A stretch of DNA of 64,000 bases from Burkholderiales bacterium (lineage in GTDB: Bacteria; Pseudomonadota; Gammaproteobacteria; Burkholderiales; Casimicrobiaceae). The notes below the pieces were generated by a model. That model saw only the letters and a program-made list of their open reading frames with translations. It had not been told where the DNA came from and searched no databases. This document shows, in pieces, positions 1-8,636 of this stretch. The number at the start of each line of letters is the position of its first letter. The stretch's first letter is position 1. A program made the translations under genes and the position numbers. Location: positions 56,432 to 120,431 of the forward strand of contig JANXNI010000069.1 of the NCBI GenBank assembly GCA_025354165.1, in the 5' to 3' direction.

Positions 1-127
1 CGAGCTGTTCGGCGAGCGTGCCCGCTGCCAACCCGTATGAGCCGGCCACGACAAGCGCGCGAAACACGTCCAGTCGAGTAGGTTGCGCTAGTGAAGCGAG
101 TAATGCGGCGGCGTCTTTTGTTTCCAT
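1..127 (-). CDS. ArsR-family HTH transcriptional regulator, N-terminal part only (runs off left edge)
   Basis: Reverse strand reads METKDAAALLASLAQPTRLDVFRALVVAGSYGLAAGTLAEQL, a typical ArsR N-terminus; absent from the ORF track because truncated. Confidence 0.75.
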   Translation of the reverse strand, partial: METKDAAALLASLAQPTRLDVFRALVVAGSYGLAAGTLAEQL

Positions 128-129
128 AT

Positions 130-153
130 TTCAATAATAGTAGAAATATTGAA
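130..153. promoter_or_regulatory. Inverted repeat TTCAATA-N10-TATTGAA just upstream of the ArsR start, candidate autoregulatory operator
   Basis: TTCAATA at 130-136 and TATTGAA at 147-153, directly upstream of the ATG at 127. Confidence 0.5.
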
Positions 154-282
154 TAGAGGCAAATGCATCGACTCCGTGGCGGCATCGTGCCACCTGCCTG
201 CATCAGGTATCGGTGGGTGGCCCGCTATGAACTTCGTCAAACGTATGTGACAATCGATCCAAATAGATGTATTGGATGGCGT

Positions 283-861
283 ATGTTGGACAAAGACGGC
301 TTCCGGCCGAACGTCGCCATTGTGATTGTCAATCACAGAAACCAGGTTTTTTGGGGTAAACGGATACGTGAACATTCATGGCAGTTTCCGCAAGGCGGAA
401 TTAATCTGGGCGAAAGCCCCGAAGAGGCCATGTTCCGTGAACTCCATGAAGAGGTTGGCTTACGGCCGGATCATGTAAGGATTCTCGGGAGAACCCGAGA
501 CTGGTTGCGCTACGAAGTGCCATCCACGTGGATAAAGCGTGAATGGCGTGGCAACTATCGTGGGCAAAAACAAATCTGGTATCTGCTCCGGCTGGTAGGT
601 CGCGACAGCGATCTGAACCTGCGTGCCGATAATCGCCCCGAGTTTGATGCGTGGCGCTGGACTGACTATTGGGTCGATCTGGACGGTGTGATCGAATTCA
701 AGCGCGATGTGTACAAGCGCGGGCTCGGCGAGCTTGAGCGCTTTTTGCATCAGAGCAAACTGCAAACACGCCGCGAACGGATGTTCGGGTCGGGAATGAC
801 CTTTCCCCCCGACGCCCAGATACCGTATCCAGAACTCCCGCATCCAGCGGAAACTGAATAG
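283..861 (+). CDS. rppH: RNA pyrophosphohydrolase, Nudix family
   Basis: [60 protein letters not shown]; Nudix box and RppH signature. ORF opens at 163 but the homologous start is 283. Confidence 0.93.
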   Translation: MLDKDGFRPNVAIVIVNHRNQVFWGKRIREHSWQFPQGGINLGESPEEAMFRELHEEVGLRPDHVRILGRTRDWLRYEVPSTWIKREWRGNYRGQKQIWYLLRLVGRDSDLNLRADNRPEFDAWRWTDYWVDLDGVIEFKRDVYKRGLGELERFLHQSKLQTRRERMFGSGMTFPPDAQIPYPELPHPAETE

Positions 862-888
862 AAAAAGGCCGCAAATGCGGCCTTTTTC
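861..888. terminator. Bidirectional intrinsic terminator
   Basis: GAAAAAGGCCGCAAATGCGGCCTTTTTC perfect stem between convergent genes. Confidence 0.85.
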
Positions 889-907
889 TCTGCGCGGGTC
901 GACCAGA

Positions 908-1513
908 CTAGAAGCGACCGCGCATCATCGCACCTGTGCCAGCGACGGCTCCGACGATCATGGCCATGATCATTGCGACAACGATGTAGCAGACTATGAT
1001 CAAGGCCGTATAACCGATCGATTTTTCCTGCGGGTTTTTCATCAGCGGCGACAGGCCGAGGTAGAGCAGATATAGCCCATACAGGCCCGCAATGATGCCA
1101 AGCACTCCCAGCATCGGTATCAGCGAAAACACGCCAGCGAGCCAGACGGGTGTCGACGAATAAACGACCAGTTTTAGTGCCGCAACAGGGTCCTTTTGAC
1201 CGTCAAACGTTGGTGCAAGCGCCGTGACAATCAGCGACACGACGTAAATTGCAGCAAGGCCCAAGACGTAACCCACAACCATGGTTACCAGCGCGCTGCC
1301 GACGGGCGTACGGAAGTTGCCAACAATCGGTAGCGAGATGCCAATGAGCGTCGAACCCAGAAGGCCGCAGACCGCTGGGATGGCAGCCAGAATCATGGCG
1401 TAGCCTATAAACAGCGACTTCACGTCAGCGGGTTCAGCTGCAATCTTTTCCCATTCGGACTTTGGCGAAAGGACGATTGACTTGACGCGTTCTATCAATT
1501 TTGCAAAATCCAC
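908..1513 (-). CDS. Yip1-domain integral membrane protein
   Basis: 201 aa, several TM segments, N-terminal LIERVKSIVLSPKSEWEKIAAEPADVKSLFIGYAMILAAIPAV typical of the Yip1 (YIP1/DUF1282) family. Confidence 0.75.
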   Translation of the reverse strand: MDFAKLIERVKSIVLSPKSEWEKIAAEPADVKSLFIGYAMILAAIPAVCGLLGSTLIGISLPIVGNFRTPVGSALVTMVVGYVLGLAAIYVVSLIVTALAPTFDGQKDPVAALKLVVYSSTPVWLAGVFSLIPMLGVLGIIAGLYGLYLLYLGLSPLMKNPQEKSIGYTALIIVCYIVVAMIMAMIVGAVAGTGAMMRGRF

Positions 1514-1656
1514 TATTCAGTTCTCCCCTGTGTTGAGTATGCGCATAACTATGCTGATCGTAAAACTCCTAAGACGAAATGCGTGAGGATTTAACGACAC
1601 GCCAGCATAGCGGGATGAGTGTATGCGTGATTGGCGGCGTTGCGTGCAAATTGCCG

Positions 1657-2661
1657 CTAGTTTTCGAATGAGATCGCGCCCGTGGGGCCTACCGTTGCAC
1701 GCAGGACGGTGACTTCGTCGCCCAGAAGTCCGCCACGCTGCGTCCACGCCACTTTGGTACCGTTGGCATTAATCGCGGCGTGATCAATACTGCCTTCGCC
1801 CAGTTGCACGCGCGTACCTGTCGCGAAGTCAAGCCATGCCACCGAATCAGTTAGAGTCAGTCGCTGGTGAACGACGCCGTAACGGCCATCGCCGGAAAGC
1901 TGCCGCACCCGTACGGTGCGCGCCACCGGTAGCGTGTACTTCGGTTTTCCGGTTGACCACGGTACGATGGACAGCGAGCCTTCCGAGTAGTGCTTTACAT
2001 ATTGCGCACCGGGAATGAATGTCACTTCATCCTTGTTCATCCACAGCGGTGTTCTCACGCGATCTAGTGATCTGATTTTCCAAAGAGCGTTGACGGCGTC
2101 GCTCAAGTCAAAGTTCAAGAGCGTTTTGCCATCCGGAGCGAAGCCCAGCTCTACATTGCGGCCAATATCGGTTTTAGCGACGCGCTTTCCGCGTTTTGTA
2201 TAAAGTTCGAGGCTACGCGCCTCGCCGGGATAGTCGACGGCGGCGGCGACGAGTGCGCCTCGCGCATCTGCGTCCATCACGCGGCCTGTTGTCTCGATGT
2301 GACCCAAGACCGCGCAGTTGGCAGCGTCGTACAAACGCAATGAATCGTGTTCGCCATGGATGCGTTCAATCACGATACGACGGTTGAATGAAAAGAACGA
2401 CGGAGCGATGATTGCGCAGATCTTTGTTGGCTCGGCAACTCCGGACTTCCAGTGATACAAGCCGGGTGCTGGGGTTCCAGGCGCACTTAAAAGGATCGTT
2501 AGCGTGCCGCTTGCTGACACTTCGACATCGACCAACTCGCGTGACTTGACCGTCCACGCGAATGTTTGCGATGCAAGTAGCACGGTGACCGCTGCGATCA
2601 TCGAGCGTCGGAGGGAAACGCTAACCAAGCTCAAGCAATACCGGCTGATGATCGGAAACAC
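1657..2661 (-). CDS. Secreted/periplasmic beta-propeller-like hypothetical protein
   Basis: Signal peptide-like N-terminus (start may be 2601) and WD/TolB-like repeating strands; overlaps the end of the EEP gene. Confidence 0.6.
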   Translation of the reverse strand: MFPIISRYCLSLVSVSLRRSMIAAVTVLLASQTFAWTVKSRELVDVEVSASGTLTILLSAPGTPAPGLYHWKSGVAEPTKICAIIAPSFFSFNRRIVIERIHGEHDSLRLYDAANCAVLGHIETTGRVMDADARGALVAAAVDYPGEARSLELYTKRGKRVAKTDIGRNVELGFAPDGKTLLNFDLSDAVNALWKIRSLDRVRTPLWMNKDEVTFIPGAQYVKHYSEGSLSIVPWSTGKPKYTLPVARTVRVRQLSGDGRYGVVHQRLTLTDSVAWLDFATGTRVQLGEGSIDHAAINANGTKVAWTQRGGLLGDEVTVLRATVGPTGAISFEN

Positions 2662-3478
2662 GGGTATCAGGATTGACGTCCATCCGTTTGACCTGCGAGG
2701 TCAGCGAATCGCTCACGAACATGAAGTCGCACGCAATCGGTACCGGGCCGTAGCGCCGGTCATGCAGACGGAAGGTCGGTGCATGCGGAATGTTTGGGTG
2801 AGCCATAGTCCATGCGTCGTGCATCGCGTTTACGCTGCCTTGGGGCGCATTGAGCAACGCGTATTCGGGGCCATCGGATTCAAAATTGAAGTCACCGGTG
2901 AGGATGCAATGCAGCGTGTGCGGCTTGCTTTGAAACGCTGAACCGGTGTCGTCAATCAGCGGTGGCGTGGCGGCGTGCGCACAGCCCTCGTGGTGCAGCC
3001 GTAAAAGTTCTTGCGCTTGCGCCATGCGCATCGATGGTGAGTAAAACTCCAGATGCGTCGTCATGAAGCGCACCGGACCGAATGGTGTGATCACGGTTGC
3101 ATTGGTACACATGCGCGGCATGCTGCGCACCCCACCGGGTGTTGCGTCGGCAGGGTAAGGCAGCGCATGATGGTGCACCTGCGCAACTGGTAGTCGCGTC
3201 GCAATGAGATTGCCAAAACGCTGCCGTGACCTGCCATCGGGGCTTAATTCATCGACTGCCGCCCCGAAGAAAACTTCAAAACCGGGCAGTAGAGATTTAA
3301 GAATTTGTGGTTGATTGTGTGATGCGTTGCCATCGAGACGCGGATAATTTACCGCGACTTCCTGCATGCAGATTACATCGAAATCCGCCATGTCGCGAGC
3401 GTCCTTGACGACTCGCGCGATATCGATCACGCCGTCGAGGCCGCAGAACCATTGCACGTTCCAGGTAATAATTTTCAT
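2621..3478 (-). CDS. Endonuclease/exonuclease/phosphatase (EEP) family protein
   Basis: MKIITWNVQWFCGLDGVID...VICMQEVA...ILTGDFNFESDGPEY...SDHQPVLLELG: EEP catalytic motifs. Confidence 0.85.
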   Translation of the reverse strand: MKIITWNVQWFCGLDGVIDIARVVKDARDMADFDVICMQEVAVNYPRLDGNASHNQPQILKSLLPGFEVFFGAAVDELSPDGRSRQRFGNLIATRLPVAQVHHHALPYPADATPGGVRSMPRMCTNATVITPFGPVRFMTTHLEFYSPSMRMAQAQELLRLHHEGCAHAATPPLIDDTGSAFQSKPHTLHCILTGDFNFESDGPEYALLNAPQGSVNAMHDAWTMAHPNIPHAPTFRLHDRRYGPVPIACDFMFVSDSLTSQVKRMDVNPDTRVSDHQPVLLELG

Positions 3479-4299
3479 TTGATCCCGGCACGCATAAAGG
3501 ATTGAACAAATTGTCGCTGGAACAGCAAAAAGGCTGCCAACAGAGGCGCAGCGGTAAGCAGCGTGGCCGCGGTGATGATCGACCAGTCAATGCCCTGATC
3601 GGTTGACGCAAATACTTGCAGACCAACAGTTAGCGGACGCGAGCTCACCGAGTTTGTCACCACCAGCGGCCACAAGAAATTGTTCCAGTGATAGCTGACG
3701 GAGACGAGCGAAAAGGCCACGTACACGGGCTTTGCCAACGGTACATAAACACGACACAAAATTTGCAGTGAACTCGCACCTTCCATCGTGGCCGCTTCGA
3801 CCAGTTCTTTCGGTATGCCTTTGAAGGTTTGCCGCAATAGAAAGATCGCGAAGGCTGAAGCAAAGTAGGGCAGACCGATGCCAAGCAGCGTATCAATCAG
3901 CCCCAGCTTGCTCATCGTCTTGTAATTCTCAACCAGCAGAATGTCAGGCATGATCATCAACTGCACGAGCACCAGTGCGAACAGGATGTTTTTGCCGCGA
4001 AATTCGTAGCGAACGAAAGCGTAGGCGGCCAGCGTGCACAGAACCAGTTGCGCTGCGAGAATCATCGCAACCAGTACGGTTGTGTTGAAGAAATATCGGG
4101 CGAACGGCGCAGCCGTCCAGGCGCGCTCAAAGTTTTCCAGGGTTAGCGGCGCAAATAGCGAAAACTTTGCCGAGAACTCGGAAGGATGGAAGGCCGTCCA
4201 CACCGCATACAGTAAGGGCAACACCCACAAGATGGCCAGTAGCCACGCCGCCAGCGTGTCCACAACCGGAGATTTTTGCTGAAAAGCAGGATCAGACAT
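3475..4299 (-). CDS. ugpE: Carbohydrate/sn-glycerol-3-phosphate ABC transporter permease (UgpE-like)
   Basis: MSDPAFQQKSPVVDTLAAWLLAILWVLPLLYAVWTAFHPSEFSAKF... EAATMEGASSLQILCRVYVPLAKP (EAA motif); start trimmed from ORF start at 4425. Confidence 0.8.
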   Translation of the reverse strand: MSDPAFQQKSPVVDTLAAWLLAILWVLPLLYAVWTAFHPSEFSAKFSLFAPLTLENFERAWTAAPFARYFFNTTVLVAMILAAQLVLCTLAAYAFVRYEFRGKNILFALVLVQLMIMPDILLVENYKTMSKLGLIDTLLGIGLPYFASAFAIFLLRQTFKGIPKELVEAATMEGASSLQILCRVYVPLAKPVYVAFSLVSVSYHWNNFLWPLVVTNSVSSRPLTVGLQVFASTDQGIDWSIITAATLLTAAPLLAAFLLFQRQFVQSFMRAGIK

Positions 4300-4300
4300 C

Positions 4301-5170
4301 TCAGTAATGCGCCTTCTTGTCGAGCACGAAGAACTGCACCAGTGCCACGGTCGCGAGCGCTCCGAGTAGCACAACCGTAATCGCCGCCGCGTAGCCCTGA
4401 TCCCAATACTTGAAGCCCACTTCATACAGGTGATAGAGCAGCAAGCTGGTCGCGTTGTCCGGCCCGCCGCGCGTCATGACAACGACGTGATCGACCATGC
4501 GGAATGCGTTGATCACCGCATTCACCAACACGAAAATAGTGGTCGGCATCAACAAAGGCCACAGCACGCGCCGAAAGAAGAACCAGCGCCCCGCACCCTC
4601 AATCGCCGCGGCTTCACGCAGGCTGGGGCTGATGCCTTGCAGCGCCGCAAGATAGAAGATCATAAAGAAGCCCGCTTCCTTCCACACGGCAACGACCGTG
4701 ATGCTGGCCAGCGCCGTCGATTTGTCGCCCAACCAGTTCTGCGATGGCAAGCCGAACACACCACCGATTTGTTCTAACAACCCGTACGTCGGCGTGTAGA
4801 AAAAGAGCCAGATATTGGCCACCGCGATCATCGGCAGAACGGTCGGCGTAAAGTACGCCATGCGCAAAAATCCGCGCCCTGTCATTGGCCCGTTGACCCA
4901 CAGCGCCATCGCCAGGGCGAGCCCCACCGAGAGCGGAATCGTCGCCAGCGCGAACCACAAGTTGTTGCGCAATGCCTGCCAGAAAATCGGATCCTCGATC
5001 ATCGAAGCGTAGTTGTCGAGCCCAACAAATACGCTCGGACGGTTCGGCTTCGGCGTCGACATAAAACTGTCGATGATCGTCGCCACCGCCGGGTAATGCG
5101 TGAACGCGACCAGCAAGACAAGCGCGGGCAGCAACATCAACCAGGCTTGGGCTTGATGTTGGCGGTTCAC
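4301..5170 (-). CDS. ugpA: sn-glycerol-3-phosphate-type ABC transporter permease (UgpA-like)
   Basis: MNRQHQAQAWLMLLPALVLLVAFTHYPAVATIIDSFMST...REAAAIEGAGRWFFFRRVLWPLLMPT. Confidence 0.8.
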   Translation of the reverse strand: MNRQHQAQAWLMLLPALVLLVAFTHYPAVATIIDSFMSTPKPNRPSVFVGLDNYASMIEDPIFWQALRNNLWFALATIPLSVGLALAMALWVNGPMTGRGFLRMAYFTPTVLPMIAVANIWLFFYTPTYGLLEQIGGVFGLPSQNWLGDKSTALASITVVAVWKEAGFFMIFYLAALQGISPSLREAAAIEGAGRWFFFRRVLWPLLMPTTIFVLVNAVINAFRMVDHVVVMTRGGPDNATSLLLYHLYEVGFKYWDQGYAAAITVVLLGALATVALVQFFVLDKKAHY

Positions 5171-5206
5171 GCGATCTTCATTGCCGGATGATCTGTAGAC
5201 GAACAG

Positions 5207-6487
5207 TTACTTGTATGACTTCAGCAGCCGGTCAGCCTCACGCTGCGCGTCTTTCATCGCGACTTCCGCGGTTTTGCTGCCCGTCAACGCCGCTTGCAAA
5301 CCGTCGTTCAGCGCTTTGGTCACACGCTGGTTGTCGTGCGTCGAAAACTCGGCGACGGCATACTGCAACTGATCGCGTGCTACAGCCGCGGGTGGAAACT
5401 CGGAAGCGTATTTTTTGAGCGCAGCGGTATCCCAGGCGGCAGGCGATACGGCAACATAGCCCGTCTCAATCCCCCACTTCGCGGCGCGTTCGGGCTGGGT
5501 CAGCCATTTGGCAAACTTGAACGCGGCTTCCTGCTGCGCGGGCGTCGCTTTTTTGAATATGTAGAAATTGCCGCCGCCAGTCGGCGATCCGCGCTTCTTG
5601 CCCGCAGGCAACATGGCAACACCGAAGTCAAATTTCGCGTTGGAGCGGATGTTGGTGAGGTTCCCCGTTGTCGTCCAGATCATGGCAGTTTTCTTCTCCA
5701 TGAAGTCTTTCGGCGTTGTGCCCCATTCCACGATTCCAGACGGATGCACGCCGTGCTTTTTGGACAAATCAATCCAGTATTGCAAGGCCTCAATCACCTT
5801 CGGGTCGTCAAACTTCGTCTGCGTCCCGGCATCGTTCGACAGGATCACGTCGTTTTGAGTGGTGAGCCCCTGAAACAACCAGTAGGGAAAACCGCTTGAC
5901 GGAATCTGCACGCCGTATTGCGTGATTTTTCCGCCTGCATCCTTCTTGGTCAGCTTCTGTGACATCGCTGTCATCTCCGCCCAGGTCTGTGGTGGTTTGT
6001 TGGCGTCGAGTCCCGCTTCCTTGAACAGCTCTTTGTTCCAATAGAGCACGACGGTGGAGCGCTGAAATGGCACCCCCCACGTCTTGCCACCGATTTGACC
6101 GTTCAGCAGGAAGGCTTTGTAGAAACCGGCCAACCACGCTTTGTCGTCGGGCGTTTTCACAAAGTTGTCGATGGGAACGATCGCGTCTTCGTCGATCAAT
6201 GTGAACGTATCCGTTGACAACAATACCGAGGCAACGGGCGGCATACCCGCCTTGTTGGCGGTCAGCGCCTTGACGATCGTGTCCTGATAGCTGCCCGCGT
6301 AAATCGGCGAGACTTTGATCGTCGGATTTTCTTTGTTGAAATCGGTGGCGAACTGATCGATGTACTTGGTGATGGGGCCGCCGACGGCCACCGGAAAGTA
6401 GAACGGCACTTCCGTAACCTGAGCCGCGACATTCGCAGCGGCGGCTAAAGCGAGCGCCGCGCTAATGACCGTAAAGTTGAATTTCAT
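5207..6487 (-). CDS. ugpB: Extracellular solute-binding protein (UgpB-like)
   Basis: MKFNFTVISAALALAAAANVAAQVTEVPFYFPVAVGGPITKYIDQFATDFNKENPTIKV; start trimmed to the signal peptide. Confidence 0.82.
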   Translation of the reverse strand: MKFNFTVISAALALAAAANVAAQVTEVPFYFPVAVGGPITKYIDQFATDFNKENPTIKVSPIYAGSYQDTIVKALTANKAGMPPVASVLLSTDTFTLIDEDAIVPIDNFVKTPDDKAWLAGFYKAFLLNGQIGGKTWGVPFQRSTVVLYWNKELFKEAGLDANKPPQTWAEMTAMSQKLTKKDAGGKITQYGVQIPSSGFPYWLFQGLTTQNDVILSNDAGTQTKFDDPKVIEALQYWIDLSKKHGVHPSGIVEWGTTPKDFMEKKTAMIWTTTGNLTNIRSNAKFDFGVAMLPAGKKRGSPTGGGNFYIFKKATPAQQEAAFKFAKWLTQPERAAKWGIETGYVAVSPAAWDTAALKKYASEFPPAAVARDQLQYAVAEFSTHDNQRVTKALNDGLQAALTGSKTAEVAMKDAQREADRLLKSYK

Positions 6488-6506
6488 GATGTCATCCTCC
6501 GTTGGT

Positions 6507-7544
6507 TTAAGTAGGTGTTTGTTGCTCGACGCGTCGACCGTCGTTATCGAAATAGTGAAGTGCGTGGGGCGACCATGCAAGCTGGACGTTTTGCCCCGGT
6601 TCGAAAACCTGTTGCCCAGTAATGCGCACGGCGACTTGCTCGCTGCCGATCTGGCAGCGCACCAGCGAATCCGCACCCAGGTATTCGCTGGCCGTGATCG
6701 TGGCGGGTATGTCACCGTCCAGGCTCACATGTTCAGGCCTGATCGCCACATGCGTTGCTTTGGAAGGCTTACCAGCAACCGCAAATTTGGAACCTTTAAT
6801 CGTTTCGCCGTCCAGCGCCATAACGCTCATCGGCGGCGTACCAATAAATCGCGCCGCAAAGACAGTCGCTGGTCGCGCATAAATTTCACGGGGGGAGCCC
6901 ACCTGTTCAACGCGACCGCGATTGAGCAGCACGACCAGATCCGCCATGCTCATCGCTTCGGCCTGATCATGCGTCACATAGACAACGGTCAAGCCGAGCT
7001 TTTGTTGCAGCGCGCGAAGCTCTTGCCGCATTTCTTGCCGCAACTGGGCATCCAGATTTGACAGGGGCTCGTCCATCAGGCAAATTTTGGTTTCGGCCAC
7101 GAGGGCACGCGCCAGCGCCACGCGCTGCTGCTGACCACCCGAAAGCTGCGACGGTTTGCGATCACGCAGCTTTTCAAGGCCCAGCAGCGCAAGCACGCGG
7201 GCGAGCCGCTCTGACTGTTCCTGCTTCGACGCTTTGCGCACCTGAAGGCCGAACACTATGTTGTCAGCGACGCTCAAATGCGGGAACAGAGCGTAGTTTT
7301 GAAAGACCATCGCCAGATTGCGATGCGATGGCGGCTCGTTGGTAACGTCCCGCCCGCCCACGAAAATTTGTCCGGCACTGGCGCTATCGAGACCGGCAAT
7401 CAGGCGAAGCGTTGTTGTCTTGCCGCATCCAGACGGACCAAGAAGCACAGTAAAGCTACCCCCGGGAATCAGCAGATTAGTGGGCGACAGCGCGACGACG
7501 TCGCCCCAAAGCTTCCCCACACCCCTTAGTTCTATCTCGCTCAC
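6507..7544 (-). CDS. ugpC: ABC transporter ATP-binding protein (UgpC/MalK type)
   Basis: Walker A GPSGCGKTT, signature LSGGQQQRVALARALV, Walker B CLMDEPLSNLDA, C-terminal TOBE region. Confidence 0.88.
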   Translation of the reverse strand: MSEIELRGVGKLWGDVVALSPTNLLIPGGSFTVLLGPSGCGKTTTLRLIAGLDSASAGQIFVGGRDVTNEPPSHRNLAMVFQNYALFPHLSVADNIVFGLQVRKASKQEQSERLARVLALLGLEKLRDRKPSQLSGGQQQRVALARALVAETKICLMDEPLSNLDAQLRQEMRQELRALQQKLGLTVVYVTHDQAEAMSMADLVVLLNRGRVEQVGSPREIYARPATVFAARFIGTPPMSVMALDGETIKGSKFAVAGKPSKATHVAIRPEHVSLDGDIPATITASEYLGADSLVRCQIGSEQVAVRITGQQVFEPGQNVQLAWSPHALHYFDNDGRRVEQQTPT

Positions 7545-7642
7545 AACACTCGATTCAGAAAACTCATAATCTAATCATGGGATTATGACGGGGCGACGAC
7601 AGTCCATTAACATCGCGGACGAGAATTTGAAATCAGCCCGCC

Positions 7643-8017
7643 ATGACCAAGAAGAATACCTTTGATTGCAGCAAATGTCCCGGCTATTGCTGTAGCTACG
7701 ACTACATCGAAACCAAACCAGGCGATGTCACGCGATTGGCAAAACATCATGCGATTCCGGTGGACGTGGCACGCGAAAAATTCACCAAAGAGGTGACGCA
7801 CGAAGGCGAAACGATGCGGGTGTTGCGGCATCGCAAAGATACCGTTTACAAGTCGATGTGCATGTTTTTCGACCAGAGCGAACGGCGCTGTACGATTTAT
7901 GAGGGACGCCCGCAAGTGTGCCGCGACTACCCTAATGGCAACGCGTGCGGCTACTTCAACTTCATCAAGTTTGAAAGGAAACATCAGGGAGATGAAGCCT
8001 TTATTCCTTCTGCCTAG
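7643..8017 (+). CDS. YkgJ-family cysteine cluster protein
   Basis: FDCSKCPGYCCSYDYI...CMFFDQSERRCTIYEGRPQVCRDYPNGNACGYF: Cys-cluster motif. Confidence 0.85.
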   Translation: MTKKNTFDCSKCPGYCCSYDYIETKPGDVTRLAKHHAIPVDVAREKFTKEVTHEGETMRVLRHRKDTVYKSMCMFFDQSERRCTIYEGRPQVCRDYPNGNACGYFNFIKFERKHQGDEAFIPSA

Positions 8018-8021
8018 CGCC

Positions 8022-8570
8022 ATGTTTCGAGCTTGTCTCGCAGCCTTCCGCGTGGCCGTCGTCGTGCCGGCCGTTTTGCTGGTTGCCTGCACTCAGGCTC
8101 CTACTGTTCCGAATGAAGATCCTGCTGTTCTTCAACCGAAACCAGCATCAGCCCCCATCGTTGTGGAGGTTCCGCGTGTGAAGGAGCCGGTGTCGGCCAT
8201 GCCTGCCATTCCGCCTGCTGACGGCAAAGCAACGAGTGTTGGTGCCGCAGCGGGGTCAGTAGCCCCCGCGCGCGCGCAGCCTTCAGCCGTGCAGATTGCT
8301 GCCGTAGCTTCGGTGACGCCTTCTGGCACGACTCGCTATGAATGCGTCAAGGGTGCATCCGGCGCAGAAACACGTCGGCCGATTACGTTTCCTGAAAACT
8401 CTGGCCGCATCTGCGCGCGCTTCCCGGCGATGGGCCCGTGCCAGTATGAACGTGTCGCTTGTCGTGCGTCGGGTGGTCGGGTCATTCGCTTTGACGGCAT
8501 CGAAATCACCAAGGAAGTCGAAACTGAGTACGACAAACAGGTTCAGCGCTTTCGCCTGAATGCGGGCTAA
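8022..8570 (+). CDS. Putative lipoprotein
   Basis: MFRACLAAFRVAVVVPAVLLVACTQAP: lipobox LVAC; Pro/Ala-rich linker then Cys-containing C-terminal domain. Alternative start 7992. Confidence 0.6.
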   Translation: MFRACLAAFRVAVVVPAVLLVACTQAPTVPNEDPAVLQPKPASAPIVVEVPRVKEPVSAMPAIPPADGKATSVGAAAGSVAPARAQPSAVQIAAVASVTPSGTTRYECVKGASGAETRRPITFPENSGRICARFPAMGPCQYERVACRASGGRVIRFDGIEITKEVETEYDKQVQRFRLNAG

Positions 8571-8636
8571 CGGCTAGCTTCAGCCCGGCACCGGCACCTG
8601 ATTCCAGCAGGGGCAGGCCGATGCTAAACTGCTTCG

